DNA from: Neovahlkampfia damariscottae
Taxonomy: Eukaryota > Heterolobosea > Selenaionea > Neovahlkampfiida > Neovahlkampfiidae
Length of the DNA: 64,000 nt
NCBI GenBank assembly: GCA_016618085.1
Contig: JABLTG010000089.1
Span: 1 to 64,000, forward strand
Reading direction: 5' to 3'
Positions within the stretch are counted from its first letter, which is position 1. Every line of letters starts with the position of its first letter. A program made the translations under genes and the position numbers. The notes under the pieces are model-generated. The model was not told the DNA's origin and ran no database searches. It saw only the letters and a program-made list of their open reading frames with translations. Below, piece after piece: positions 30,895 through 42,600 of the stretch.

Positions 30895-33800
30895 ATGGGT
30901 CTTCATCTAACAAAAACGTTGGTTGAAAATTTTGTTGAAAATGGAAAAATAGATGAGAAGAATATAGAAAAAATATTTGAAAATCATTCAAAAGAAAAAA
31001 AAATTCTGAAAGAAGAACACCCAAGTAAAGTTAAAAAAACAATTAAAACAAATTCAAAGATTTGATTAAAGACTTTACTCATGACTTCATTATTATCATT
31101 GAAGAAGAACTAAAAAAGAAAGATACTGTTATTTCAAAATTAACTTTTGAGCAACAAAAAAAAATTTGGAAATCTCCGCATTTTGCACAAGAAAAATCTG
31201 AAGAAATGGAAGATGAAGAAATGGATTCGAATTCTTTCAAGGAGTGGTTCACGGACTTTTTTACGGAGAATTTAACAGCACTATTTGTTAAAAGAGCAAA
31301 AGTTGATATTCATTTCAACACAATTTATGGATTGAACAATCACGATAAAGCGTTTTTGAAATCTCTATTACAAGTACATGGAGGTCATGATAAGATCACT
31401 TTCTTAAAACAACGTAAAAAAAAATTGTTCAATTAAATTTTTCAAGTTGAAAATCCATTGGAGCTAAAAGATGAAACAAACAAAATAGATCAAAAAATGA
31501 CATTTGAAATTGAACTATCTAAAAATCCACAAACAAATGAGTACGAACCTTATTTTTTGATGATTGCACTTGATCCAAACGCCAAGAAAGCGTTGATCAA
31601 AAAAGGAAGTGCCAAATCTGCTCATATTGACATATCCAAATATTTAAAGGAGGAAAAGAAGGTAGAATCAGATAATTATGATGAAAAATTAACCGGTGCA
31701 CAAAAACAAACAAATTTGGGAATTACTTTCAATTTCACTTTAGAGTTTGAAAATTTACAAAGTATTAAATTATCAATTCAAAAAGAAAAAAAGGATAGAA
31801 GAAAATCAATGAATCCATTATCGAAAATGTTATCTCAAAATCATATCAAACCTGATTTTGGTGGATCTCCTAGAAAAACTGATAATGAAGAATTGAACAA
31901 ATTAAAAGATCAACTGAACAACTTAGAAGATGAAAAATCTATTCTTCAACAAAAGGTGACAGAATCTCAGCTAAAATTTGATATTCAATTACATGATTTG
32001 AATAGCACAATAACAAAGCTTCAACAAGCTCAAGAATCATTGAGATTGGAAAACGAAACACTCAACAACACATTGAAAGAAAAAGAAGAGAAAATTCATG
32101 AAATTGAACAAACAAAAGAGGAATTTGAATCATTCTTGAAAGAAAAAGAAGAGAAAATCAAAGATTTTGAAGAAATGAAAAATGACTCAAAAAATCAAGA
32201 TGCAATGAATGAATTGCTTTCAAAAATTTTGAATTTGGAAATTGAAAAGAAAAATCTTGATGAATTGGTGTCTAATTTGAAAAAAGAAAAGGAAAATGTT
32301 ATGAATGATTACGAATCCCAATTGAATGCATCTGAGAAACAATTGGAATCAGAAAAGGAAAAAATTGACTCATTAATAAAAGAAATTGAATTATCCAAAT
32401 CAAAAATTGAAGAAAAACAAGAGGAAATAAACAAAATGAACATAGAATTGAAGGAAGTACAAGAAAAACATGTTAATGAAATTACTAAAATGAAAGAAAT
32501 TTTTGGAAGAATCAAAGAAAATTTGACACAAAAAATTGAAGAAAAGGAAAAACTACTCGAAGAAAAAGATACTTCATCTAACAATGAATTGGATATATCA
32601 GTGATCAAACAAGAACTTGAAGAAAAAATTGTTAAATTAACTTCAGAAAAAGATGAAATTGAAATTAATCTCAAAAATGTTCAACAAGAAGAAGAGAATT
32701 CAAAACACCTAAAAGAGGAATTGAATGAAAAATACTTAAAGTTGAAAGATAATCTTTCAAACTCTGAAATGAATTTCCAAAAAGTTCAAGAAGAAAATGA
32801 AAAATTAAAACAAACCAATGATGAAATTATAAAAAATCTTCGTGAGACAACTTCAGAATTGACATTGAAGAAGATGGAAGAGAATGAAAATCTGAAAAAT
32901 ATTACTATTTTAAATCAAGAAGTTGAACGTTATTCAAGAGATTACAGTCAATTAGAAGAATCATTGAAAGAAGAACATGAAAAATCAATCATTGCTGAAA
33001 GGGACTTTCAAAAAAAAATGAATGAAATAGAAACAGAAAATTCAGAAAAAATTTCAAAAATGCATCAATCAGTTGAAGAAATGCAAAATGAAAATATCAA
33101 ATTTCAAAAATTACAAAAGGAATTCGATGAAAAACAATTAGAATTGACAAAAGAAATTGAATCATTAAAAAAATCAGCAAATGAAAAAGATGCATTATTG
33201 GAAGATCAAAACGATTCCAATTCTCAATTGATTGAGTTGATGAATGAAAAGAGTGAATTACAATCAGAATTTGAACACTTTAAAGCTTCTTCAAAAATTG
33301 AAATTGAAAATTTGAGTTCAAATCTTCAAAATCAACAAATTGAAAAACAAAAAACTGAAGAAGAATTGTCATTGATTATGAAAGACTGTAATGATTTAAG
33401 GATTGAAAAAGATGATTTCAAATTGAAATTTGAAGCATCAGAAAAAGAAATTGAAATATTGAAAGAAAAAAAACAAAAACTGCAGTTGAATTTAAATCAA
33501 ATCTCTCTCACAACATCAGAATCTGAAAATAAAATAAATGAAGAATTATCCAATCAAATTCATGAAAAAGAACAAGAAATTGAAAATGTTCAAAAACTTC
33601 TTCAAAATGAACAAAATATCAACCAAAATCTCAATCAACAGATTGTTCAAATTGAAGAAAAGCTAAAAGAAGTCACAATTAAATTTGAAGAATCTGCAAA
33701 ACAATCAATGATCACTCCGTTATTGAATGAAGAAGAAAAAGTTGAAATTAATGAAGAAGAAATAATCTCCAGAATTCAAAAAGGAAACATCAAAATCATG

Positions 33801-34529
33801 ACATTCAATATTAAAATAAAAAAAATTGATGAACAAACTGATAATGAAAAAGTTGAAAAAATTTTGAAATTGTGCAAAGAATCATCTTGTGATTTGATTT
33901 TTCTTCAAGACACAAATGAAGATTTTGAAAAAATTTTTAGAGTTGAATTGAAACATCACTATCCATTTCAATATTATCAACAATCAGGAGAATGGGAAGA
34001 TGGAGGAATGGGAACACTTTCAAAAATCAAAGTTGAAACAATAACCATCAAAATAGGTTCAAAAGCATCTCCATTTACTGCTCAACTTACTTTTATTGAT
34101 AAATTTCAATTTTTGAATGTTCATTTGAGTCAATTAAAAGATTACAAAAAAATTGATGAAAGTTCTTTTGAAAAAGTGATTCAAAATATCAAGTCAATTC
34201 AAAAGAAAGGTTATAATCAGCATTCTGAAGAAATTGAGTTCTTGATCCAAAATTGTGAAGATGAAGAAAACGTGATTATTTTAGGAGATTTCAATGATCA
34301 AGAAATTGTCAACTGGATGAAAAAAAGAAAATTCAAAGATTGTTTAGAAGTATCAAAGGAAAAATCAACATTTTATTTGGACTTATTTCTCGGGTTATCT
34401 TTAGTTCAATCTTATGATCACATTTTTCATTCGTTAAATTTTGAATGTAAAAATTGTGAAGTTTTGAATGAATTCAAAAATATTTCAAAACATGTTCCAT
34501 TAATGGCAACTTTGAATAAATTGAAATAA
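30895..34529 (+). CDS. Long coiled-coil protein with C-terminal EEP nuclease/phosphatase domain
   Basis: Exons 30895-31024, 31060-31413, 31447-34529 (introns 35 and 33 bp), 1188 residues. Residues 1-300 hold an unrecognised globular region; about 305-910 is continuous Lys/Glu-rich coiled coil. From about 942 an endonuclease/exonuclease/phosphatase fold appears: KIMTFNIKI, LIFLQDTNEDFE, GGMGTLSKI, FLNVHLSQLKD, VIILGDFNDQE, SYDHIFHS and SKHVPLMATL. The DFND and metal-binding Glu/Asp positions are kept, and the final motif reads SKHVP where SDHxP is usual. The fusion suggests a tethered nuclease or phosphoesterase on a cytoskeletal or membrane scaffold; the role is unknown. Confidence 0.8.
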
Positions 34530-34545
34530 AGGTTTATTTGTTCCT

Positions 34546-34550
34546 CCAAT
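34546..34550 (+). promoter_or_regulatory. CCAAT box, PAP2-like gene
   Basis: CCAATGATA 15 nt before ATG; a second CCAAT overlaps the start codon itself (34563-34567). Confidence 0.4.
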
Positions 34551-34565
34551 GATATTTATAAACCA

Positions 34566-35725
34566 ATGATGTCTAAGTGTATCAACAACAATGGTGATTC
34601 TGTACTTCACATGTGTTTCAAATATCCAAATAATTCTTTGATTTACAACTTTTCTTACTTTTTGAATCAGTTTATAAATCCAAGATTGTTTGCTATTTCA
34701 ACAACTTTTTTTATTTTAATTTTACCATTTTTGTTTTTATTGGAAACTCCTATTTCGATTATCAAACGACAAATTGAAAAATATTCAAAAATTAAAATTG
34801 AAACACTCCATTATTTGCACAGAATTATTTTTTCTTTAGTTTTGAATGTTGTTTTGTACACAGTTTTTCGACAGAGACGTCCTTGTAGTTGTATCGGAGA
34901 AAATGGAGAATATGAACATTTAGGTTCTTCTTATGGATGTAATTTGACGACCAAAAACTCATTTTTTTTGATAGTACCATCTGGTGATGTGCTAAATGCA
35001 ACTTTATTTTCAATATTTTTCATAGAAATTTTTGGAAAGAAAAGAATTATGTAACAACTTTATTTTACATATTTAATAATTTAAAAGACCTCAGTTATTT
35101 GCTTTTGTACTGTTAATATTCATAATAGTTGAAAGAATGACATTAGGATTTCATTCATTATTTCAAACACTCTCTGGAAGTTTTCTTGGAATTATTTTAC
35201 ATTTCTATACAATCAATGTTCCTCAATATTTCATTTTCATCGATCTTTTCATTCAAGTTTGATATTTTTTCAATCTCATTTTTTGAAAAGTCTTTTGTTG
35301 GATATTTCATTTTAACGTTAGACCCAACGCTTATCAAACAAAAATCATCTCGTAAGGGATTTATTCTATTAAAATATAGATAATTTATACTCATGGTGGC
35401 TATGGGGAGTCTCGTTCCAAATATTCAACACATTATTGATTTTCAGACATTTCAAAAAAAATAACATTTTGAATGGAATGATATCAAGTCTAAATCAAAT
35501 GAGAAACAATAATTATTACATTGGAAAAACTAATTTATTATCCATTGATTATCAATTAGACGTAAAAAAAAAACTTCTTCTTAAATTTAACAGAAAAATG
35601 AACAAGAAGAAGGTGTTTTGGAAATGGAAAAAGTGATTGAAATTTCGGATTTTAAATTCACTCTATTTTCCTTTATTGTATTATTGTTCATCAATTTTCT
35701 TTCATTTTATTTCATTTACCTTTAA
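34566..35725 (+). CDS. PAP2-like membrane protein with degenerate active site
   Basis: Five exons: 34566-35050, 35088-35256, 35291-35351, 35380-35561, 35594-35725; introns 28-37 bp; 342 residues. It has several membrane helices. The three phosphatidate phosphatase motifs are present but altered: YTVFRQRRPC for KxxxxxxRP, PSGD for PSGH, and ERMTLGFHSLFQTLSG for SRxxxxxHxxxD (Asp replaced by Gln). The motif-3 His is kept. Loss of the motif-2 His and final acid suggests a pseudo-enzyme or changed chemistry. The start may be the second of two adjacent ATGs; CCAAT overlaps it. Confidence 0.7.
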
Positions 35726-35739
35726 AATAAAAAAATAAT

Positions 35740-36865
35740 TTATTTTGAAGGTTTGTTTAATTGTGAAAGTGTTGCCATCAAAGAAGACAATTGTAAAGAT
35801 GAATCAACACCATCACTAATTCTCAAATGAATTTTACCAATTTCTTTGATGAATTCCAATTGAAGAAATTCATTTCCAAATTCAAAACTTCTGGCAACTT
35901 TTCCAAGAGTCAAAATGACATCAATTGTTGAATATCCTTTGTTCAACAATCCATCCATTCTTTTCTGTGCTTCTGTAAAATTATTTTTCATGCATGATTC
36001 TAAAATATCATTCACCAACATTGGGTGTGGTTGATCACAAATTTTAAAAACATTTTCTGCTGTTAAAATGCCAAATCCAGCATTAACAGATTGTAAGTTA
36101 TTTAATGCATTTCTCATATCACCTTCTGCTGTAAATAAAAGAGCTTCTAATCCAGATTCATCATCTCCTTGAATAATTCTAGTTTTAAATCAGGTGAATA
36201 TTTCAAATGATTACTTTTCACTATCTATAACAAATTTCAATCTTGTTAACATTTCTTCTGATGATAAACGACGATACCTAACCATAGCACATCTACTTTG
36301 AAGTGGTTCTATAATTTGTGAACTGGTGTTACATGCCAGAGCAAATCTTGTTGTACTTGAATAAATTTCAATAATCCTACGAAGAGCTTGTTGTGCTGCT
36401 TTTGAAATTGAATCAGCTTCATCTAAAATTATAATTTTATGTTTTCCAGGTGGTAAAGAAACTGTTTTAAAAAATTAAAAAAAAATGAATAGAAACCTTT
36501 CTTTTGTGAGAACAATTTGATTTTATTTCGAACTACATCCAGAGTTCTGTCGTCACTTGCGTTTAACTCTAGAACTGCTTCTTTATAATTTTTTCCGAGA
36601 AGTTGTCGTGCAAGACAAAGTACTGAAGAAGTTTTACCAGTTCCTTTGAGTTTTTAATTACTTTTTTTGAAATTTATACCTGGTGGACCTGCTAAAATTA
36701 AATTTGGCATGTTTCCTTCTTCTGCTATTATTTTTAATCGAGCAATTGCTTCTTCATTTCCAACAATATCATCAAGTAATTTTGGACGGTATTTTTCAAT
36801 CCTTAAGGTTTAATTATTTCAAAAAAAAATTCTCACCATGGCTGATCCAGTTTGTATGAAGTCAT
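35740..36865 (-). CDS. RFC2: Replication factor C subunit 2 (small clamp-loader subunit)
   Basis: Five exons: 36837-36865, 36680-36801, 36497-36643, 36215-36461, 35740-36178; introns 35-36 bp; 327 residues. [19 protein letters not shown] opens the AAA+ domain. The Walker A motif GPPGGTGKTSS is split by an intron after the first glycine codon base and reads GPPGTGKTSS when spliced. [37 protein letters not shown] and [12 protein letters not shown] follow, the last matching human RFC2 closely. It loads PCNA onto DNA with the other RFC subunits. CCAATCA lies at 36882-36886 on the sense side. Confidence 0.95.
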
Positions 36866-36881
36866 GAGAAATATGAATGTG

Positions 36882-36886
36882 ATTGG
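36882..36886 (-). promoter_or_regulatory. CCAAT box, RFC2
   Basis: CCAATCAC on the sense strand, 16 nt before the start at 36865. Confidence 0.5.
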
Positions 36887-36982
36887 ATAAATTTGGCGGT
36901 TGAAAAAAAAAAAAAATTGAATAAATTTGAACAATTAAAAAAAAAAAGTTTGTTTAAAAACTGATTGAAATATGTTAATATC

Positions 36983-36987
36983 ATTGG
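36983..36987 (+). promoter_or_regulatory. ATTGG box, cysteine-rich membrane protein
   Basis: Inverted form, 18 nt before ATG 37006. Confidence 0.45.
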
Positions 36988-37005
36988 TCCATTTTTTTTG
37001 TTTGA

Positions 37006-37789
37006 ATGAAGTTGTTGTTGTCGTTTCTGGTGGTATTTTTCTTAATCACTGAGCTTATGACTCAAACAGTTACACAAAATCACTATAATACTCCTGAATG
37101 TAAAAATATTTATGCTAAAAGAGAGTTTTCTTCAAAATGCATGACTGAAGTAAAAACCAAAATGGTTTGTGCAAAAGACCACGTTGAAGTGCACGCAAAT
37201 TGTGATGATGATTGTGAGAATTGTCGAGATATTCTTCAAAGTACAAAAAAAAATTTGATTGATTTTTTTAGATCCAACTGCTGTCTGTAATTCAACAAGA
37301 GAGTTAGAATCATACTCATTCTCATGCACTGACCATAGTAAAATTGATGTCAATGAATTTGGTTATATCTCTGAAACTTATTTTAACAACAAATGCGAAG
37401 GAGAACCATTTGAAAAAGAACAAATGGTTGGAAACATTTGTTCAAAAAAAGAAAAACATCTTTGTGAAGGAGGATTAGTCAAAGTTTTTCATTATAGAAC
37501 AGAAGATTGTTCAGGAGACTCATATAAATCAGAAAACCGTTATACTTTGAATACATGTGTTGAACTTAGTCCAGGTCTTTATAGAAAAGTACTTCATTGT
37601 GGAAATGATCCATTATTACCACAATGGTTTATCATTGCTTCTGTTGTTTCAGGTAGTGTATTGTTGGGTTTGATATTTTTATTGGTTGCTTCAATTTTTA
37701 TTTTTTTCACTGCCATCAGAAAAGGAAGTTATTATAATCCAAAAATTGAAGAGGAAAAGGGAATAGTTGAAGGATATTCAGAATTATAA
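37006..37789 (+). CDS. Cysteine-rich type I membrane protein
   Basis: Exons 37006-37240 and 37272-37789 (31-bp intron), 250 residues. A signal peptide (MKLLLSFLVVFFLITELMTQ) precedes a Cys-rich ectodomain with about 18 cysteines, including CDDDCENC and NNKCEGEP. A membrane helix (ASVVSGSVLLGLIFLLVASIF) and a 30-residue tail with GSYYNP and EGYSEL, possible sorting tyrosines, end the protein. No family recognised; surface or lysosomal receptor-like. Confidence 0.75.
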
Positions 37790-37891
37790 TAAAAAATTTT
37801 TTGATTAAAAAAATCAGTTATTTTTTTCAACACATTAAAAACCAACCGATTTTATTTGACAAATCAAATTTCTTTCGGTTTGTTTTTTTTG

Positions 37892-39609
37892 ATGAAGTTT
37901 GGAAATCAGCTCTTGTTACAAAGAAACCCTCTTTGGAAGAATTTCTATATAAAATATGACTTGGCCAAGAAATCAATCAAGAAATTTGATAAGAATACAA
38001 CAGAAAAAGAAAGAGAAGAATTTTGTAAATTCTTGACTGAAGAAATTGAAATTGGTAAGAAAAAAAACATAAAAATTGAAAATTAAAAAGTAAATTCATG
38101 GTATAACAAACTAGAATTATTAGCTTTTTCAACCTTAAAAGAGTTAAAAGTACACTTTGCCAGTTCAGACGAACTTTATGATATAAATCAACAAATTTTG
38201 ATTGCTGAATTTTCAGATATGTTATTTTCACTTCGAAATTTTGTTACTTTAAATGATTTAGCTTTTCAAAAAATTATAAAAAAATACAGAAAACATTATG
38301 AGGATGAACACATTGAAAAAGTTGAAAATTTATTAGCAGAGCAATATTTTCTTACTTCAAAGGCTTTAGATACTATCATGTCACCTATCCATGTTTGTTT
38401 AATTTGGCAAGAAATTTAACTTTTTTTTAGGGTTTGCTTTTACATGGTGATTCTGAAACAAAAATTGAATCAAAAATTACACCACAACCAGAAAATCCTG
38501 TAATGATTTCAGAATTTAATATAAAATCACTTGAAAGAAACAAAATTCATCATTTCTTTTATAACATTGCAACAGATTCAATTGGAACACCTATTTATGT
38601 ACCAATTATTGTAGGTAAGAAGAAACAAAAAAAACTAAAAAAAAACAGCACGTGGTATCAAAAAAGGTCCATTTTTTTGTATCAATTCAGCACTACATGG
38701 TAATGAAGTAAATGGTATTCAATTAATTCATGAATTGATGAAAACTATTGACACAAATATATTAATTGGAACTGTTATTTGTTTACCTGTTTCAAATCCT
38801 TTAGGTTATTTCAATAAAACTGGTGCTTATGTGGATGGAATTGATTTGAATAAAATCTTTCCTGGTAAACCAAATGGAAACCCAAGTCAGATATTTGCTC
38901 ATAGATTACTCAATGATATCATTCTACAAGTTGAATATTTGATCGATATTCAAACTGCTTCATGTAAAATTAAAAAAAAAAAATTTAATTTTTTGTAGTT
39001 GGTTCTGTAAATTCATTATGTGTTTCTGCAAATATGAAAGATCCTATTGTTCGTAGATTAGGTAAGGATTGAATGTTTTATTTTAATTTTTTCAAGCTTT
39101 TCTTCAAAATCCTCAAATTATTGTTCACAACTCGGTTTCTAATACATCACTTGAAGGAGCTGCTATGAAACTTGGTATTAAATCAATTGCTTTACAAATT
39201 GGAAATCCTTTAGTCTTTCAAAAAAAACATGTTAAACATGCATTGGAGGGTGTGAGAAAAATTATGAGTTTTCTCAAAATGATACCAGAACCACAAAACA
39301 CAATCATAATGAAATTACCTATTATTTGTTCTTCATCAAAATGGTAAATCAACTTTGAAATTTAACTTTTTTTTTTTTTTCAGGTTGAACACAACAGAAG
39401 GAGGTATTATTCATATTTTCCCAGAAATCAACACTTGGGTGAAAAAAGGAGAACTCATTGCTAAAGTCAAAAATTTGTTTGGCACAGTGGTTGAAGATTT
39501 TTATTCACCTGATGATTGTGTAGTTATTGGAAAGAATTCAAATCCTGTCACTCAAAGTGGAACGCCTTTCATTTATCTTGGATTTTGTCACAAAAGTTAT
39601 GAAGATTAA
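37892..39609 (+). CDS. SPX domain fused to AstE/AspA-type zinc hydrolase
   Basis: Seven exons: 37892-38054, 38091-38392, 38431-38614, 38649-38963, 38999-39061, 39097-39343, 39384-39609; introns 34-40 bp; 499 residues. Residues 1-150 look like an SPX domain: MKFGNQLLLQRNPLWKNFYIKYDLAKK and VNSWYNKLE. Residues about 180-499 match the succinylglutamate desuccinylase/aspartoacylase family: INSALHGNEVNGIQL supplies the zinc His and Glu, PVSNPLGYFNKT follows, and the C-terminal TEGGIIHIFPEINTWVKKGE resembles the usual beta domain. The third zinc ligand, normally DLH, reads IDIQTAS. SPX binds inositol pyrophosphates, so the hydrolase may be phosphate-regulated; inference. Confidence 0.8.
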
Positions 39610-39692
39610 ATATTATTTTCAATTTTAATTTCTCTTTTTTAAGTATAAACAATTTCCTTTTTCAATTTCAACGAATCAGATACTACCACATC

Positions 39693-42600
39693 ATGTTCAG
39701 TTGGTTCAGTTCATCTTCCTCAAAAGAATCTGAATTAATTAATAACATCCAAAATCTGGAGACAAGTAATCCAGAATGGTCAAGGTATATCAAAAACTCA
39801 TAATTCTAAATCTTTTTAGCGTCATTCGAGAATTTATGGATACTCAATTGACCGATGACTATCAACAAAGTACTTTGATTAAAGCCTGACTTACATTTTT
39901 TCAGTCAAGATTGATATTAAAGCGTTGAATGTTTTATGCAACTTTTTACGACATTCTGATGAAACAAACAACAAAGATGGTGTTTTATTAAGAATATTAG
40001 TTTTCAAAGCAATTCAAAAACTTTTAGTCAACAAATTTTTATTTTCTCAAATATCAAAATATTTTCAACTTGATTTATTTATCAAAGAAGTCGCAAAGAG
40101 TTCAAGACAGTTTGAAAAAAAAAAAAAAATTAATCTTCCAGATCTTTGCCTTATGGTATAAATTCACTTCATGCCATCATATACTTGGAAACTAAAGATG
40201 ATGTTTCAGAAGAAGAAAACAAATTCATGTTTTCAAAAGTCAACGGTTTTGAATTTTTGTTATATATTTTACAAACTTATTCAACTGATGATTCAGATGC
40301 TGATGTGATTGAAGTAACCCAAAATATCAAAAAAATTAATTTTTAAAAAAAAGAGCGTCTTGGAAATTTTAAAAGTTTTTCTGATCACAAGAAGACAAAA
40401 TTCAGCAATGGAGTGTATAAAAAAAGTAAGAAAAAACTTTTTAAAAGATTAGTTACAAACAGTATTTCTACCTGAAATACAAATAATTATGGATTTATTA
40501 CATCATTCAGATGAAAAAGTTCGTTCATCTTCAAGTTTAATCATTAAACAAATTCTAAAAGAATCACCACCAAATATCATTCAATATATACAATTGAATG
40601 CATTAGAAAGTGGAGTTTTATTACATCAATTATTGTTCATTTTGAATGATGAAACAACTTCAAATGATGCACAAAGAGAAATTAGTATTGAATTGATTGG
40701 TAAACTTTTTTTTTTTAATGAACTTTTGAAGGTTTATTTTGTACTGGTTGTCATCAAAGTTTACTCGTTATACAAAATATTTTTCCTGAAATTTTGATTC
40801 AATTTTTAAAGCCTGATCAATCATCCAAAAACTTGTTTGATTTTTTTTTTTCTGAAATTTCATAGGAATTGGAATCGGATGTTTACAAAAGTCATGGAAG
40901 ATTTTGAAGAACCAAAAGTTATTTGGGATAAAAAAACAAGAAATGAATTAAAACAAGTTTTAGAAGAAGAAATTTCAATTTTAGAAACACAAATCGATAG
41001 AAATGATTGGGATTATGAAAATTTCTCAGTAGTTTATAAATCACCAAAAGATTTTTTTGTTATTCCTTATTATTTAAATTTATTAGAAGAAACAATAAAA
41101 AAATCAAAAGATTTTAAAATTGATGATCCAGTTACTTTTGTGAGAAATTTATATGATTCCTTAGTTGTTTCAAAACAAGATGAAATTGAAATTATTTTAA
41201 GAACAATGAAAAATGTCATCAACCGATATCTTGATTCATTTCAAAAGTTTGAACATATGCATTACCTGGTAATTAAATAAAAAAATTAAAAGTTTTACCA
41301 ACAGGTTTGGTTGATGGATATCCAACGTTCAAATGATAAATGGTTGGAAGAATTATTTTTGTTGATCAAAAAATTATTTACTTATACTTTCAATATTAAA
41401 CTTTTTGTTGAAGCAGGTGGAATTCCATTACTCGTTGATCATTTATGTGTTTTACATACAAATGCAAATAAAATTGAAAGAAATACAGAATCACCAAATA
41501 TCTTTACTATTACAGTTAATGCATTGGCTTTAATCGAAGCAATTTCTGTTATACCGAGATATAGAAGAGCATTATCAACAAAAGACAATTTACAATACAT
41601 AATTCAAGTAATTATCACTGTAAAAACTAATCATTTAAACAGACACTTTTGGTGAATCAAAGAGAGATTATTAATCAAGTTGTTGTTATTTTATTAACAT
41701 TGACATCACATTTTCAAGAAATTCAACCTGTCTTATATGAAACTGGTGTTTTTTTATTCTTAATGAGATTGATGAACACAGGATGTACTGAGTTGATGGC
41801 TTTATTTTTAAGAAAGTATCATAGAGTTCAAGATTATTCAGAAAATGAAAAAAACAGTTCTTTTCTTCAAAATTTCTTACCTGCTTCATTATATCTTTTG
41901 TTAGATAAAGATAAAGGAGAAATGTTATTCTCTGAAGCAATGAATACAAATTCTTGTGGAGTAAGAATATTTTTCATCAATTCTTACTTTTAGCCTTATT
42001 TGATTTGGTCTAAAGATCAAAGAACTAAAATGGTGAATGAAATCGATTTATATTTAAATGATTTTCAATTGAAATTACCAAAAAATCCTAAAATTTATTA
42101 TAAATTCGAAACACCTTTTAAGATTAATTATGAATCAGATGAAGAAATTTTCATTGAAAATATTTATGTTCGCTTACATAATGAATATCCAGATTCAGAT
42201 ATCATTGAACCTGAAAAATATTTATTTGGTTTAATTGACAATATGAAAGAGTAATCAAAGTTTTTTCTTTTTTTAATATTTTTTTGAAGAGATTCAAAAT
42301 TGATCACTATCACCACTGCTCAATCAAATTTATACAAAAAATATTCAAAATTAGAAGTCTTTACAAATTATCCTGCTTTTGATAAACTTAATTTGTTATT
42401 AGATCGATGTAAGAAAGATATTTTCTAATTTCAATAGATTCTGATGTTCAAAATGAACAAAATATTGAAGTTTTAGAATCCTTGACAAATTTATTATCAG
42501 TCATATTCTCTTCTGAAAATTCATCAGAAAATAGAATTGGTTTCATTCAAAAACAAGAATATGTTGAAAAATTATTCGAATTCTTGAAAAAATGGTATTC

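Noticed and set aside
32309-32674. Ser-rich 121-codon frame opposite the coiled-coil gene
   Set aside because: Shadow of Lys/Glu-rich heptads on the coding strand.
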